Counted from the stretch's first letter, positions 35,243-47,219 are shown. The stretch is 64,000 nt of DNA from Dermatemys mawii (GCA_007922305.1 ML677333.1:14630547-14694546), one strand, 5' to 3'. Numbers and translations: made by a program. Notes: generated from the sequence alone by a model not told the origin.

Positions 35243-37690
35243 CTGAGTTGGTCATTAGGAGGCATCATTTCAGTTTCTATAGTAAAGCTGCTGAATGGGA
35301 ACTATAACTACTTTCTGTGACAGTGTTGTGTGTGTTGCACATGAGGTATCTGGCTGAGGAATAGGGGACTCTATGTGCACAAATCTCACTTTGTGTCTAA
35401 GCAGCTGGTTTGCAGACAATAGTATATTTAGATATAGAATATATTTAATGTCAGACATTAATACACATTTAAAATTAGACTGCTAAAACAAAAATCAACT
35501 CATCCTGTTGCTGTTTGTCTTTATCGTCTATGTGTTGTCCTTAGGAATGGCAGGATTCTCAGATGAATATGTTGCTTTATATTGTGTGTGGCTTGATATT
35601 CTATACTAAGGATGGTGGTGTGCCCTTCATTTAGAATTTCTTTAATGCTGTGACTTTAAATTAATCAAGCTGTGTTTTGAAAACTATATTTAATAATTAT
35701 TTTAAGGCTAAACTTTCAAAACTCTAGTTCTAAGTTGCACCACACAAAAATGTGTACAAACCAAACACTAGTGCATTACTAATTCTATAGACTCCAGATT
35801 TTTTCACAGGAGCAATGTTCTTCATTTGGGTGGAAAATTAGTTTGTAGTTTCCCATAACTAAAACTAATTAAAAGGCAGCTAAATATGTAGGGAATATCT
35901 TCCTAATATTGTTGTGGTTACCAGATAGATATTATGATTGTGCAGACTATTGTTGTTCCCATTCACAATCATAGATTGAAGCTGATGTGGTTCATGAGCT
36001 GTTCTGTAGAGATGAGATCTACATTACAATAAGTATGAGCAATGGTCCTGAACAGTTTTTGTAGCAAGAGTGCTGAAGGCCGGATCCATATACTTGGGTT
36101 GTTGTTACCATGGGATGTGGCTGCACCCCCAGCACTCCTAGTTCCATCACCTATGAGTAGGAGACTCCTGTTCTAGGAGGAGGTACTTTATTCCACCAAG
36201 AAGAAAATTGGAAGACTTCTTGTAATTCTCTTTGAACTGTTATTACAGTTGTATCACCAGCCCCACAGACAATAAAATCTAGACACTAATAATAAATTCA
36301 TATATTATAATAAAAAACTCTGCACAGAAAATTTGCAAAGGACAATATAGAAAATGTTTATATTTAACATCTCTCTAGGTTAACTAATCTTTTTAGTGTG
36401 ACATAGATTGGCTACTGAATACTAAAATACTTATCAACAGGTTTTGTTTTTGAGAAATATTGTTACAATATCACTTTTCCCCTGCTATAAAAATAAACAA
36501 AAATTTACCCCTAAAAAATCTTGGGTGAAATCCTGACACCATTGAAAGCAGTAAGAGTTTTGCCTTTGATTTCAATAGGCCCAATATTTCACCTTTGATA
36601 AAAAAAAGCTTTGGATTCAGCACACAGTCCTTAGAGTACTGAACAAATTGTTGTCATTTTATAAAATCTAGGAAGTATCAAAGGATCCCTGTACATGACC
36701 TTTATGCATGTCATGATCAAAAAAAATAAAATTCCGGAAGCTTTACAATTAAATGTACAGTGACCACCCACCAACATACATACAAATAAATTAACTCCAT
36801 CAGCCTTGGATATTTAAATGAAAATGATTTGCCTTAGCCAGCAGATGATAAAAATGAAAAACTCCAGAAAAGCCTTTCTTTGCTCAAATGACACCCAGGA
36901 ATGTCCCCTTATCCTCCCCTTAAAACCCATCATACAAAAGGCTTTTGCATTATGCCCAGGAAGTCACTAAATCCAAGCCTATTGAATCTGGCCAAGTGGG
37001 AGGGAGCAAGTTCCAGAAAATGAAAAGGCCATGCTGGTAGATTCCTTTCTTTTATACTAAAAGTAATTCAGTTTGAACACTTCCACTGACTGCAGTTGTG
37101 GCAGGTCTCTTATTAAGAAAGAGAACAAAATAAATAAGATGCTGGCAAAGCTTGGGTTTTTAAAATGCAATTTAAGTGGGAGCAAACAAAAACCAAGTTT
37201 TTAAGTGTTTTTAAAAGAAACAAAAAGCTTGATACTTTTCTTTTCAAAATGTTATTTATGTTCCCTTGGACTAAGAACATGTATCAAGTCGCAGTTAAGC
37301 ACACACTAAAATGGAGCAGTAATAAAAACCTCAAATAGTGTTTTTATTGAAAATGACAAACTGTTTCTGATGGTCAGTTGAAATATTTTGCAGATGAAAT
37401 AGCTTTATGGAGGAACAAAGCTGAAACTTAAACCTCCTTACTGTTGCTATCTTGAAAGCATAATTCATATGCAGTACAGTTACTGCACAATAGTGGATAA
37501 CGGAGGAAGTGTCTAATGGCTTGGAATGCTGCCACCCACGTTGGTGGGAGGATGTTATATGGAGTAGTGGTAGTCAAGTGTTTTTGAAAATGATTAAAAC
37601 ACTGTGGTGTCAATTCATAAAAGCATTTATGATGTAAATTAAGCACATACTTGTGCTTAAGTGCTGTCCTGAACAGAGATGCTTTCCTGA
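35243..37690. other. Intronic stretch, mostly unannotated
   Basis: 36060-36165 contains 'gctgcacccccagcactcctagttcc', a probable hAT remnant. 36520-36600 has an ancient palindrome-like repeat ('tgaaatcctgacaccattgaaa...tttcaataggcccaatatttcacc'). Otherwise nothing was recognised. Confidence 0.4.
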
Positions 37691-37697
37691 ATTGGGA

Positions 37698-37735
37698 ATC
37701 ATAGAATCATAGGACTGGAAGGGATCTTGATGCTG
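37698..37735 (-). mobile_element. CR1 extreme 3' end, very short
   Basis: 'aatcatagaatcataggactggaagggatctt' is the reverse of the CR1 3' terminus, truncated after about 40 bp. The following 0.7 kb (37740-38430) is unclassified and holds a CT run at 37889-37905. Confidence 0.7.
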
Positions 37736-38756
37736 ATAATAGTGTGGGAATGTTCAAAAAAGAGTTTAATGGATGGATGGTGGTGGTTGAAGTCGTGTTA
37801 TGCTTATAAGAAGCACCTGGGATCGTTTTCAGGGGAAAAGGTGATACATCACATTTATTAGAAATGCAACAATTAGCATATGTATTCAATCTCTCTCTCT
37901 CTCAGCCTCCCGCCAGTCAATGTTATAGTTACAAATACAGAGTCTGACTCAAACTAGTGGCCAGCTAGGTTGATCGCAGGTAGGTAGGAGCCGGGTTCTG
38001 TCGGTCACAACATGATGCTCCAAGGAAGTTTTGGCAGGATGATCCCAACATTTCATGTCAAAGCACCCTGTTTATATAGTGATTTTCCATCATTAGGACC
38101 AATGAGTTTTGCACCATCAACCTGTAAACAATTGTCGTTTGAGCCTTTGTTTTCTTAAATTGTTTTTTTAGTCTTTATTTTTGTTTTTTATTAATATCTC
38201 TTAGAGTTATCCCATGCTGGTTTTGATTACAGCTGTTTTGTCCCCATTGATTGATTGTTTCATCTTTAGAGTAGTCAATCTGCTCTCCTCTGACATTTTG
38301 CTAGGAGCATCTTGCAATTTCCTGCTACCCTTACGTCTGTCTTCAATTCCTCCCTAGAACTTTTGGTCCAGTGATGGCCTTCACACTTATCTTCTAACAC
38401 ACACATTCCTCATACACACACAGAACAGGATTGATATACACAGAGCATTTGAACAGAAACATTAAATTGCAGTGCAGGCAAAAACAATCATTGCTTTCTT
38501 TTACTTATTTTAAAATGCTAAACCTACCACAAAGTGCTGACCTAAAGGTCTGTCACTGTCTTAAAATCAGCTCCAAACACAAATATTGGCTAATGCATAT
38601 TTACCAGTGGCCCATTAGGCCATTCCTTTCTGCTTTCAGAAAAGGTAGCTGGCAAAACACGGTCAAATCATATGCTAATACATTTAATATAGGCTATATT
38701 ATTATTGTTTGTTCTTCATTTTAAATTATACAAAATAAAAACAAAATCCTACTACT

Positions 38757-39335
38757 ACAGTTGTGGTGGAAATCTATGAGGGCATTTAAGTTGTCTGTCC
38801 AGAGGATGAAAATATCATCAGTGTATCTCAGGTATAGCATTGGTTTCATGGTCCATTTGTTCAGAAATTCTTCTTCTGGGTGGCATATTGGGGAGCCAAC
38901 CTAGTATCTATGGCTGTTCCTGTGGTTTAGGAAAGCGTTTGTTTAATGCAAAATTGTTGTAGGTGAGGATGAAATGGATGAGTTTGGCAATAGGTTTGGG
39001 CTAGATATCTGTCCATTGTCTTGTAAATATTTGAGACAAGTATCTGATCAGAGACACTAGTTTCATGATTTACTACAACAATCTGTAATCCACTAAACAC
39101 TTCTGCAGTCAGAGGAGAAAAAGAAGGGGTAACAGGCCACTCTACTCTATCTTCAGTGGTCCCTTAGCATACATGCTAACTGCTTATGCTAAACAATCTG
39201 TTCCACCTTGGAGTTAGCTGTGACACTGAGTACCTTTCCAGATCCAGAGAAGAGCTCTGTATGGCTCAAAAGCTTGTCTCTCTGGCCAACAGAAGTTGGT
39301 CCAATAAAAGATATTGTCTCACCCGTCCTGTCTCT
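38757..39335. mobile_element. Penelope-like element, family B: antisense RT piece joined to sense tail
   Basis: On the minus strand 38760-38845 encodes MLYLRYTDDIFILWTDN, the RT catalytic block (Y-x-D-D as YTDD), with further decayed RT to about 39000. From about 39000 to 39335 the family B tail runs in plus orientation ('gttggtccaataaaagatattg', core at 39240-39279). Coding and tail are inverted relative to each other. Confidence 0.72.
39240..39279 (+). ncRNA. Hammerhead-like core in PLE-B tail
   Basis: AGAT, CCAGAGA, A, GAGC-TCTGTATG-GCTC, AAAA, GCTT, GTCT. The outer stem AGAT/GTCT still pairs with one G-U. The first box is mutated. Confidence 0.42.
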
Positions 39336-39669
39336 CCGGGTAATTGATCAACCACTGTGTAGGATAAGTTTGTTATAGAAATATTGGCCTGTTGAATTTC
39401 CGAATGTAGTGTATTGTATAATTTCCTCTATATCTTAATTTTTGCTTAACTGTCACCAATGTTAGTTTTTCCTCACCTTAATAAAATCTAAAACTACAAA
39501 ATTAAAAATGCTTAAAAGCTTGTTTGAAAGTTGTGTTGTTACTGTGGATAGCTTGTTTTGTGATGTGGTAGATCCTATTACTGTGACACCCTGACACATG
39601 CAAAAATTCACAGTCTGCTGCTATTTTATTAAACTCATTTACGTCAGCTGTCAGGATTTTCATGGTTAA

Positions 39670-39760
39670 TATCAATGTTACTTATATAGGGCTTTTCATT
39701 TCAAAGTTCTTTATAACTTACTGAGCCTTTTAAATGTCTCCTGTAAGGTAGGGATGAATG
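39670..39760 (-). mobile_element. Possible CORE/MIR-type SINE tail
   Basis: 'agggcttttcatttcaaagttctttataac' resembles the reverse of the SINE end that normally reads like 'ttgtaaagcgctttgagatga'. Short and degraded. Confidence 0.3.
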
Positions 39761-40628
39761 GTTTGACAAAATGAGAACTGGCCTGAAATCTTGCCCATCT
39801 AAGAACTGCCATTTTAATGGGAATTAGATTTTTCATAATGCTTAAAAGTCTGAACCAGAATATCTGACAAGATCAGTCAACGGCACATTCCACTTTTGCA
39901 TCCTGTAACCAGTTGCACCCTTTTTGTTTTGTATTGTTTAGTGATATTAATCAAAAGTTTTGTTCAGTTGAGCCCCAACAGTTCTGGCTTTCAAAGATCT
40001 TTTCTGAAGACTTAAGCAAGAATTATCCTGAGCTCATTCCTGTGTTTTGAAATAGGCTATTCATGTAAAGTTTTAGCTTTTCAAGTCTGATTAAAAGTGA
40101 TGTATATTATTGCAGTGATTTTTGCAACTTTATTGGAAAAATCTCATGCAGTGCTTGACTATAAAAGAGCTATCCAAGGACAACCATGAGATATGCTCAC
40201 CTGACTAATGTGGATTCAGTTGCCACAGAAATGAGCAGCTAAGAATTTTACTGTCCACACAGTGGCAAAATTATTTTGGTCAATGCAAAGCTTAAGTGAC
40301 AGAGGCAATTCCCTGTTGTTAGGGTCTAAGGAATTGACAAGATGGGCCTCACTGGAAAGGTCCAGAGAAAAAGTTTTAGTGAGAAGTTCAGCTTTCCCAC
40401 TCCCCACCACTAGCTACTGTGAGGTAAGGATGATATTGGCACACATTTTGGAGATAATATAGCTAAACCATTATCTGATTCAACACCACATGCATCGTCA
40501 TATCCTCCAGGTAAGATGCCTCCTAAGTTAAGTATGTGAGATGGTATTACCTTTCTTTCAGAAGAGAACTCCACCTCCCCGGCTTAAAATCACAACTACC
40601 TTCTGATAAGCAAGTTGGAACAAACACC

Positions 40629-40800
40629 TCGAATGAAACTTGAGCTCTGATTCTGGCTTTGCATTGACTCCATGGCCTTGGGCAACTCAATGAACTTCTC
40701 TGGTACTTTTCCCCACCTTTGCAATTGAAAAGATTAACTAATTAATGTTTATACATTACTCTTGTGATATAAAGCACTGTATAAGTGCTAATTAATTAAT
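40629..40800 (+). mobile_element. CORE/MIR-type SINE, 5'-truncated
   Basis: Contains 'tgagctctgattctggctttgc', 'ccttgggcaactcaatgaacttctct', 'gaaaagattaactaa' and 'taaagcactgtataagtgctaa', in the order of MIR-like SINEs. Confidence 0.65.
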
Positions 40801-40867
40801 TAAAACATTTATCTAAGCAAAAAATATGCTAAGGCACCCTGGAGTAAAACTACCATTAGGAACAAAT

Positions 40868-41010
40868 TGTTACAGGTTTAAGATTAACAGCCATGTTAGT
40901 CTGTATCCATAAATAAGGCGAAGAAGATGAAGTGGGCTATAGCCCACAAAAGCTTATGCTGAAATAAACTGGTTAGTCTCTAAGGTGCTACAAAGTCTTC
41001 CTCCTCTTAT
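40868..41010. mobile_element. PLE-A tail with inverted terminus, 12-bp TSD
   Basis: The left 40 nt ('aggtttaagattaacagccatgttagtctg') are the inverse of the last part of the tail. The rest runs in plus orientation from the hammerhead-like core (GATGA, GTGGG-CTATAG-CCCAC, AAAA, GCTTATGC; 40925-40959) to 'ggtgctacaaagtcttcc'. Perfect TTAGGAACAAAT duplications flank it (40856-40867 and 41011-41022). Confidence 0.82.
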
Positions 41011-41939
41011 TTAGGAACAAATGATCACCAAAAAAAAAAAAAGTAGTATAAAATACAATTTTAAATCCGTAGCTGGCACCACGTGTTATTACTCAAAGCA
41101 TACTTTTATAGATCCTGACAGGGTCTCTGTTCTAGGTATTTATATTCTCAGCATTCCCATCCTGTAAAACAGAAGCTGAGATACAGTGTCTAACAGACTT
41201 CCCAAAAAACTCACAGGAAGCTGGACACATGACTTGCAATCAAAGTGTAGTGTGTTTAAGAGGGAACAATCAGTCTCCTAAATCCTATGAAAGTAATAAA
41301 TATTTATGTTCTATATCATGAAGCAGATGTTTTTTTATGAACATTAACATCTTCCTCCAAAGGTATACAGAATGGGCAGTTGTAGAAGTAATTGTAGGTG
41401 TTGGGATGTTAATTTCATCCCTGTTACAAAGAGAAGACCAGCACTACAAACTTTTTTGTTTTTTAAAAGAAACAAAACCAAAAAGCCCACTTGGACTCTA
41501 CTTTAAATAGAACTCTCTTCTGCTTCATTCCAGTTCCTCATTTTAGTCCAGTTCATCTCCACAGGAACAAGAGCATCTTATGTGTCCTTGGAGTGTTTCC
41601 CAGAAAGTTATTCCTGAACTATGCACTCAGAATTCATTGTTTGTAATAGCTTATCAGAGCTGTGATGCTGTGTCATGGAGTGAGTTTGTTGTAAAATGCA
41701 AACATACAGGAAGACAAAGAAGGAAATAGTTATCTGATTCGCTATAATGATACCTCTTCATGAACAAATATTTGAATCTGTTTCTTCAGGTGATAGATTC
41801 TCCTGCTGCCAACTGTGAAGCAAAGACATATGAACAATCAACAAACCATTTCATATCTGTTCACAGCTGTTCTTCCTCCATCACAGCCATTGAGCAGACA
41901 TTTCTATAAACATACATAATAGAGAAGAGTGAGGTGGAA

Positions 41940-42172
41940 TGACTGATTCAGAATTATTTGGAGGAAATGAATTGCTGTCTGGTCCTTCTCAGTCCCAAGA
42001 GCGAATGAACACACAAACAAAGAGCCCAAACAGTCTCTCCCCCGCTCCAGATTTGAAAGTATCTTTTGTCTCCATTGGTTCTTTTGGTCAGATGCCAACC
42101 AGGTTATCTGAGCTTCTTAACCCCATACAGGTAAGGAGGAATTCTAGGCTACCCTTCTGTATGGTTATGACA
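41940..42172 (-). mobile_element. LTR fragment, same family as 22012-23025
   Basis: Read on the minus strand it begins TGTCATAACCATACAG and continues 'gcctagaattcct', 'ggggttaagaagctcag' and 'ggttggcatctgacc', collinear with the first 100 bp of the 22012 LTR. The 3' part is absent or unrecognisable. Confidence 0.7.
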
Positions 42173-42194
42173 TGCCTGTACTTCACCTCAGCAG

Positions 42195-42365
42195 AAGGAG
42201 TAAGCGGAGTCAGCGGGGGAGCAGCTGCGGTTGACCTACCAGCGTGGGGACGGCCAGGTAAGTTGACCTAAGATACTGCGACTTCAGCTACGCTATTTGC
42301 GTAACTGAAGTTGCGTATCTGAGGTTGACACCGCCCCTCACACACTCCTGTAGTGTAGCCCAGCC
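42195..42365 (-). mobile_element. MITE fragment, Chompy/Harbinger-like family
   Basis: Contains 'gaccggccaggtaagttgacctaag'-type sequence and 'cgacttcagctacg...cgtaactgaag', and ends 'gtgtagcccagcccc', the inverse of the family's left end. It directly abuts the LTR fragment at 41940-42172. Confidence 0.6.
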
Positions 42366-42604
42366 CCAGGAGTGGAATCCATGTGGACAATACATCTTGA
42401 AGAACCAAAGCTAGTATAATATAAATAATTGTTCTTATTTTGAAAGAATCTGAGACCCTTCTGGTGGCTGTGGTGATGCCAACTGGGTGCCACTAGGCCT
42501 AGGACTACTGCAAACTCCCTCTCTGTTGACAGTGAGCAGCTCAGCTAGCTCTACTTCTGAATTGTCAGTATCGCCTCTGGATACAAAGGATGGGGGTGCA
42601 ATGA

Positions 42605-42815
42605 CAAGCCCGATAATATGAGAGGCAGCATGATGTAGAGCGGTAGGCATGAAGACCAAAGTATTCCTGTGTTCCAATACTAACTTCAACATGGACTTTC
42701 TTTGCAGTCTTTGTCATTTACCTTTTTTGACTGATTGTCCATGTAAAATAGTAATAGTAATACTTCATTACCTTGCAGTGGTGTTGAGGATATCAATTGC
42801 TTGTAAAGCTATATA
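42605..42815 (+). mobile_element. tRNA-derived CORE/MIR-type SINE
   Basis: A tRNA-like start ('gcatgatgtagagcggtaggc'), degraded box B ('tgtgttccaatac'), then 'ccatgtaaaatagtaatag', 'cattaccttgcag' and 'ggtgttgaggata', matching the order in the 4460-4655 copy. Confidence 0.6.
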
Positions 42816-42839
42816 CAGATGATAAAATTCACTAGAGTG

Positions 42840-45100
42840 ACCATAAAAAATCCTCTACCTGGGAACCGTGCTTGTGCCTTTATGTATAAAGTAAGTAAGT
42901 CAAATCTGAATGCTCCAGAGGATAGTCTCTGAAAGCAGACCTGTTGTTGAACCTATGCATAATGGTGTGATCCTTGTAGATGGGTTTGGGAGCGACAGTT
43001 GCTTTGCAGGCTTACCCAAAAAAGTTTACCTTAACTCTGGGTGGAACATTCTGTAGAGAAAAAATTGCTACTTAAAAAATAATGAAGCTCTGCCTAGTGC
43101 TTCATTTGCTGTTTTATACATGTGTATTCTGAGTTTTTTTCTGCCCAAGAATATTGAACTTTGTAGTTTCACTATTGTTTTAGAGATTATTGTCTCTAGT
43201 ATATATCCTTAGGTAAGCCAGAAAATCGCCTTGGATCCATTTCTTGAACCAAATAGTTGTACAGTGACTCCTGCCTGACAGGATTAAGATATAGGAAATA
43301 TTGCAGCTTCTCACTGGGCAGTTGGTACAGTACAAACTGTTCAAGGAGAGAATAAACTAGAATAAGGTGGCTAAAAATGGTGACTAGTTTCAGTGTTTAC
43401 AAAATTGAAATAATTGTTTTTTCAGTCCCTTTGGTATTTTTAACATGTTAAAGAATATTAGATTTTATTGTTAGGAGTAAAAGTTATGGTCCAGGTGTCA
43501 CAAAGGGAAAGCAATGCAGAGATGGTGGAAGGGGCATAAGTGGATGACTGATTCATTGATTGAAAGAAACTTGTTCTAGAGTAAGTTTTTAAAACCTAAT
43601 GACTGGAAGTTGCTTTCTCCATCCTGTTGAGTTTTGATAAAAAGTTGGAGGGAAAGATAAAAATCTAGGTTAAGTAATTTATTTGTTATATTTTAAAATG
43701 GAGGTAAGGTTGGTTCAGAGAAGCTTGGAAAAACAAAATTTTCTTTAACATTTTTCTAATCTTGTTCTGAGTTTTTTCAGCTATTCTTGATGATCTTCAG
43801 AATACTGGTACAGTGTGATTGAAGAAACAAGCGAGGCTTGATTTTTGTCTTTGTAAAAAGCATATAATAATTGCATATTTGCCAGCCTTTAAAGTCAAAC
43901 TTTTTCTAGAGCCTGCAGAACGTCTTAGGGCTCATGGCCTGAATCTCAGCTGTATTAGAAGTAAACCAGTCCCAGATGCATGGATCTGCCTGTGTGTCAT
44001 GGATTGTTTTTGGTTGCACAGCAGCTTATCGAGTGTTTGAAGTAATCAGTCAGAGGTTACACAGTAGTTCAATGCTGTACAAAAAGATAACTTTTGATAA
44101 CTGCTTCTTAATACTCAGTTCTACATGCTTGATGATTCATACTGTGAATAGTCTCATTGTCTTCAAGACTTATCACAGTGCAGAAAGTTTAAACAGGGAA
44201 ATACTTCTTGGAAGGAGAGGTCCAAGTTGTGCTTGATAAATGTAGTACTGATGATATTCAGCACAAAAGTGTTTAAATTCAGTTTTAAAAATCTGCTATA
44301 TAACATTCTTTTTCAAATTTAAATATAAAAAACTTGAAATTCAAAGCTACTGTGCCCACAGCCACCATAAATTAATTGGTAAAGAAAATGAAATGAGCCA
44401 CATGCACAGTGTACAGCTAACAATGTACTGTCACTATTCTACTAAAACCATTTCTTTTCAGTCTTAATAAGGCTTGCATTCCTCTTGGGGGACCCGTATA
44501 TGATACGTATCACATTTTTGAAGCTTAGAACAAAGCTGTATTTTATGTAATATATAAAATCTGTTTCTGGAAAGCAGACAAGTGTTAGAAGATCTGAATA
44601 ATTACAAGGAGCTCAAATCCCAAACCCAGGTGAAAAGTCCACTAAACCATCATAAGAATAAAAAGGAAAAACTCTAAGCAATTTAAAGATCAGATCAGAA
44701 GGTTCTTATTTATTTTATATGCTAAAATGAATATATTAAATCAGTTTGCCATTAACGTTGACAAATATCCATAGGTTACATAACAATCCAAAATTTCCTT
44801 CTCAGAATATACATCTTCCTTTCAGTCTAATTGTTTTAATAGGAAGACTTTGACATCATTGTATTTTAAAAACAAGAAAGGTGAGGAATGGTGTCTTTTT
44901 TCCCCCCACTTTAATAAGCTTCTGTTTTTACGTACACCACTAGGAAGCTTGAAAATCAGTAACAAAAATTCGAGGACTAGTACTAATATTTTTGTTAGAC
45001 TAAGTTGTTTTGCTATTTGCAGAAAAAATAGGTATTTTAACCTAAATTTTTTGTCTTGCTGTGCCTCATCAATTATAGTCATGTTTTTGGTCCCAGTAAT
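42840..45100. other. Intronic stretch without recognised features
   Basis: AT-rich sequence. No repeat family, RNA gene or convincing coding exon was identified; frames at 43819-44236 lack domains or flanking splice evidence. Confidence 0.5.
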
Positions 45101-45105
45101 GCTTC

Positions 45106-45876
45106 AGTCATGGTAACTACTGCAGTTCAGATAGATGAGGCAAACAGCTATTTAACTGGGCTAAAGTTCAGGGGTACACAAAATACCTTTAGAACGTGTA
45201 GCAAGACAAGGTGGATGAAGGTATTGGACCAGCTTCTGTTACCTCACCTGCCTTGTCATGCTATGTGTCTCAAAGTCCTAGTCCATGGGCCACAGAGACC
45301 CATGCAGACACGCTGCCTAATGTCTGCTGCAGGTGCTGCTCTCCCCCCCCCCAGCTCCCATTGGCTGGGGAAGAGGGACAGAGATACCATCACTAGTTGC
45401 CAGGCAGAGTCAGCTGTGGCAGCAGCATCACTTTTTTCCACAATGAATATAAACAGGTCAAAATACCGAACACAACTATCTGATGCACACCTTGCTGCAA
45501 TCCTGAAGATTTAAACTGCTCAGTCACTGACACCAAACATCAACAAACTGACAGAACTGAAGCATTGCCAGGTGTCTGGTAAACACTAAAAACTCTCTGG
45601 CATGCAAACAGTTGTATAAAGTTCTATGACAGTATTTTATATTTCTAAGAAATTTGAAATAAAAAATACAATATGAACATTTCATTTTTCTGAACACCAC
45701 TATTTTTAGCGACATTATTGGCTTGCTGGGAGCATTTGAGGACTGGCACTGGCTCTAAGGTAAATTGAGTTTGAGACCTCTATTCTAAAGGTATTTTGTG
45801 TACCTTGGAACTGTAGCCCAGTTAAATAATTGTTTGCCTTATCTATCTGAACTGCAGTAGTTACAATGACTTGTGC
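45106..45876. mobile_element. Composite element bounded by ~80-bp inverted repeats
   Basis: 45115-45195 and 45785-45862 are inverted copies with roughly 90% identity by eye ('gtaactactgcagttcagatagat' and its inverse; 'acacaaaataccttta' innermost). Between them lie a short palindrome (45208-45257) resembling the family B PLE tail and a hAT-like element with a transposase C-terminal remnant. A TSD is not clear. Confidence 0.6.
45262..45784 (+). pseudogene. hAT transposase C-terminal remnant in a hAT-like element
   Basis: From about 45428 the + strand reads SLFSTMNINRSKYRTQLSDA, then HLAAILKI, a stop, then TAQSLTPNINKLTELKHCQV and SGKH with a stop. This resembles the end of the hAT dimerisation domain in ZBED/SCAND3-like transposases. 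Imperfect ends 'tatgtgtctcaaagtc' (left) and 'gagtttgagacctcta' (right, inverse) suggest element termini. Most of the transposase is missing. Confidence 0.55.
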
Positions 45877-45899
45877 GTCTCTAGGATCAATAACATGAC

Positions 45900-45990
45900 T
45901 ATTATAAGTGACATGAAGAAGAGTGCTATGTAAACTTGAAAGCTTGGTCCAGTAAAAGATATTTCCTCACCCACCTTGTCTCCCAAATAT
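45900..45990 (+). mobile_element. PLE-B tail fragment
   Basis: 'ggtccagtaaaagatatttcctcacccaccttgtctcccaaatatcctgggaccaac' is the family B tail end in plus orientation. The hammerhead-like box is only partly preserved ('atgaagaagag...cttgaaagctt'). Confidence 0.65.
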
Positions 45991-46235
45991 CCTGGGACCA
46001 ACGCTGCATATTTAGGATATGTAGTAAAGGTCACATTTTGTAAGAGAATATAACAAACAGGTAACTTGTATTAATATTTCTTCCACTTCCAGAGTTATCA
46101 GATGATAGAATCTACTAATAAGAATTGTAGGTAAAGCTTTTCATAAACTTAATTTTCCAGTGTACAAAAGCATTATCTTTAAATAAACCTGCTAAAGATT
46201 TAGTACTCACATTTTACTCCTGTACATTATTACAG

Positions 46236-46400
46236 TGTTGTGGTGTAGACGTTTGGGCTTGGTCTGGGGTCTAGGAGCCTGTGAGGTGGGAGGGTCCCAA
46301 AGCCTATACAACAATTAAACAGCCCCTTAGCTTGGCCTGCAAGTTTGAATCAGCTGGTATGGGCAAACTGCGGTGTCTAACAGCTGCAGTGTAGACATAC
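46236..46400. mobile_element. MITE-like element
   Basis: Ends 'gtgtagacgtttgggc' and 'gctgcagtgtagacatac' surround 'ccttagcttggcctgcaag' and 'gggcaaactgcggtgtctaa'. The block is typical of short repeated elements in turtle-like genomes, but TIR and TSD are weak. Confidence 0.45.
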
Positions 46401-47095
46401 AGTTTTTGAGTGAATCAAAATTAGATCAGTTTTAATCAAATCAGCTATAGATTTGGTTGGAATATCTGCCAAATTGCTTCTAATGAAGCATTTCAGTTTT
46501 AGGGTGTAGGTCTCTGAGCAACAGATTAGACTGTTTCAAAAGCAGTAATGCCTAATACAGGCCATGGAGAGAAATGGGAAAGCACAAAAAAAGTCTTCAG
46601 TCATTAGTTTCTTTTGGTGGTGTGATTAAGTCAGCTAATATGAATTTTTCTGTTCCTCCTCCCTCCTTGACTTTCTGATTTCTTGAAAGAAACTTAGCGG
46701 TGTGAGAGAGCGAAGTGTTCTGAAGTATAAAAATGCATAGTAAAAGGGAAAAATTTCCCATAGGTGCTAGGAAAATCTTATGGTGGGATCCACTGGAAAA
46801 TCAGCCCTCAAACATAAACGAGGATAGAGGGAATATTATGAATACATGACTAGTGAGTTACAGTCAGAGAAAACTGCTGCATCAGCAGTGTACCAAAGTT
46901 TTGCCCCCCTTTCCACTTTCTTGAAATTTCTTCCAGATTCTCATAGGATAAGACGAATGAAAATAAAACAAATGATATGACTGTATTAAAAGAAGGAAGA
47001 GAGGCAGCTCCAGCGTAACCAGACAAGGACAAGGCTTCCTGTTATTTTGATGCTCTGTGGTCACAGTCAGAAGAAAGAGCTTTACTTCCTGCAGC

Positions 47096-47219
47096 TAGGG
47101 TGACCAAACAGCAAATGTAAAAAATCGGGACAGGGAGTGAGGGGTAATAGAAGCCTATATAAGAAAAAGACCTCAAAATCAGGCCTGTCTCTATAAAATT
47201 GGGACATCTGGTCACCCTA
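47096..47219. mobile_element. TAGGGTGACC-type hAT MITE, perfect 8-bp TSD
   Basis: Ends TAGGGTGACCA / TGGTCACCCTA are flanked by perfect CCTGCAGC (47088-47095 and 47220-47227). The 124-bp body matches the 24329 and 54321 copies in reverse or direct orientation. Confidence 0.92.

Noticed and set aside
45056..45514. 152-codon plus-strand frame as a gene
   Set aside because: It joins an inverted-repeat arm, PLE-like palindrome and hAT remnant; only the last ~30 codons resemble a protein (hAT transposase end).
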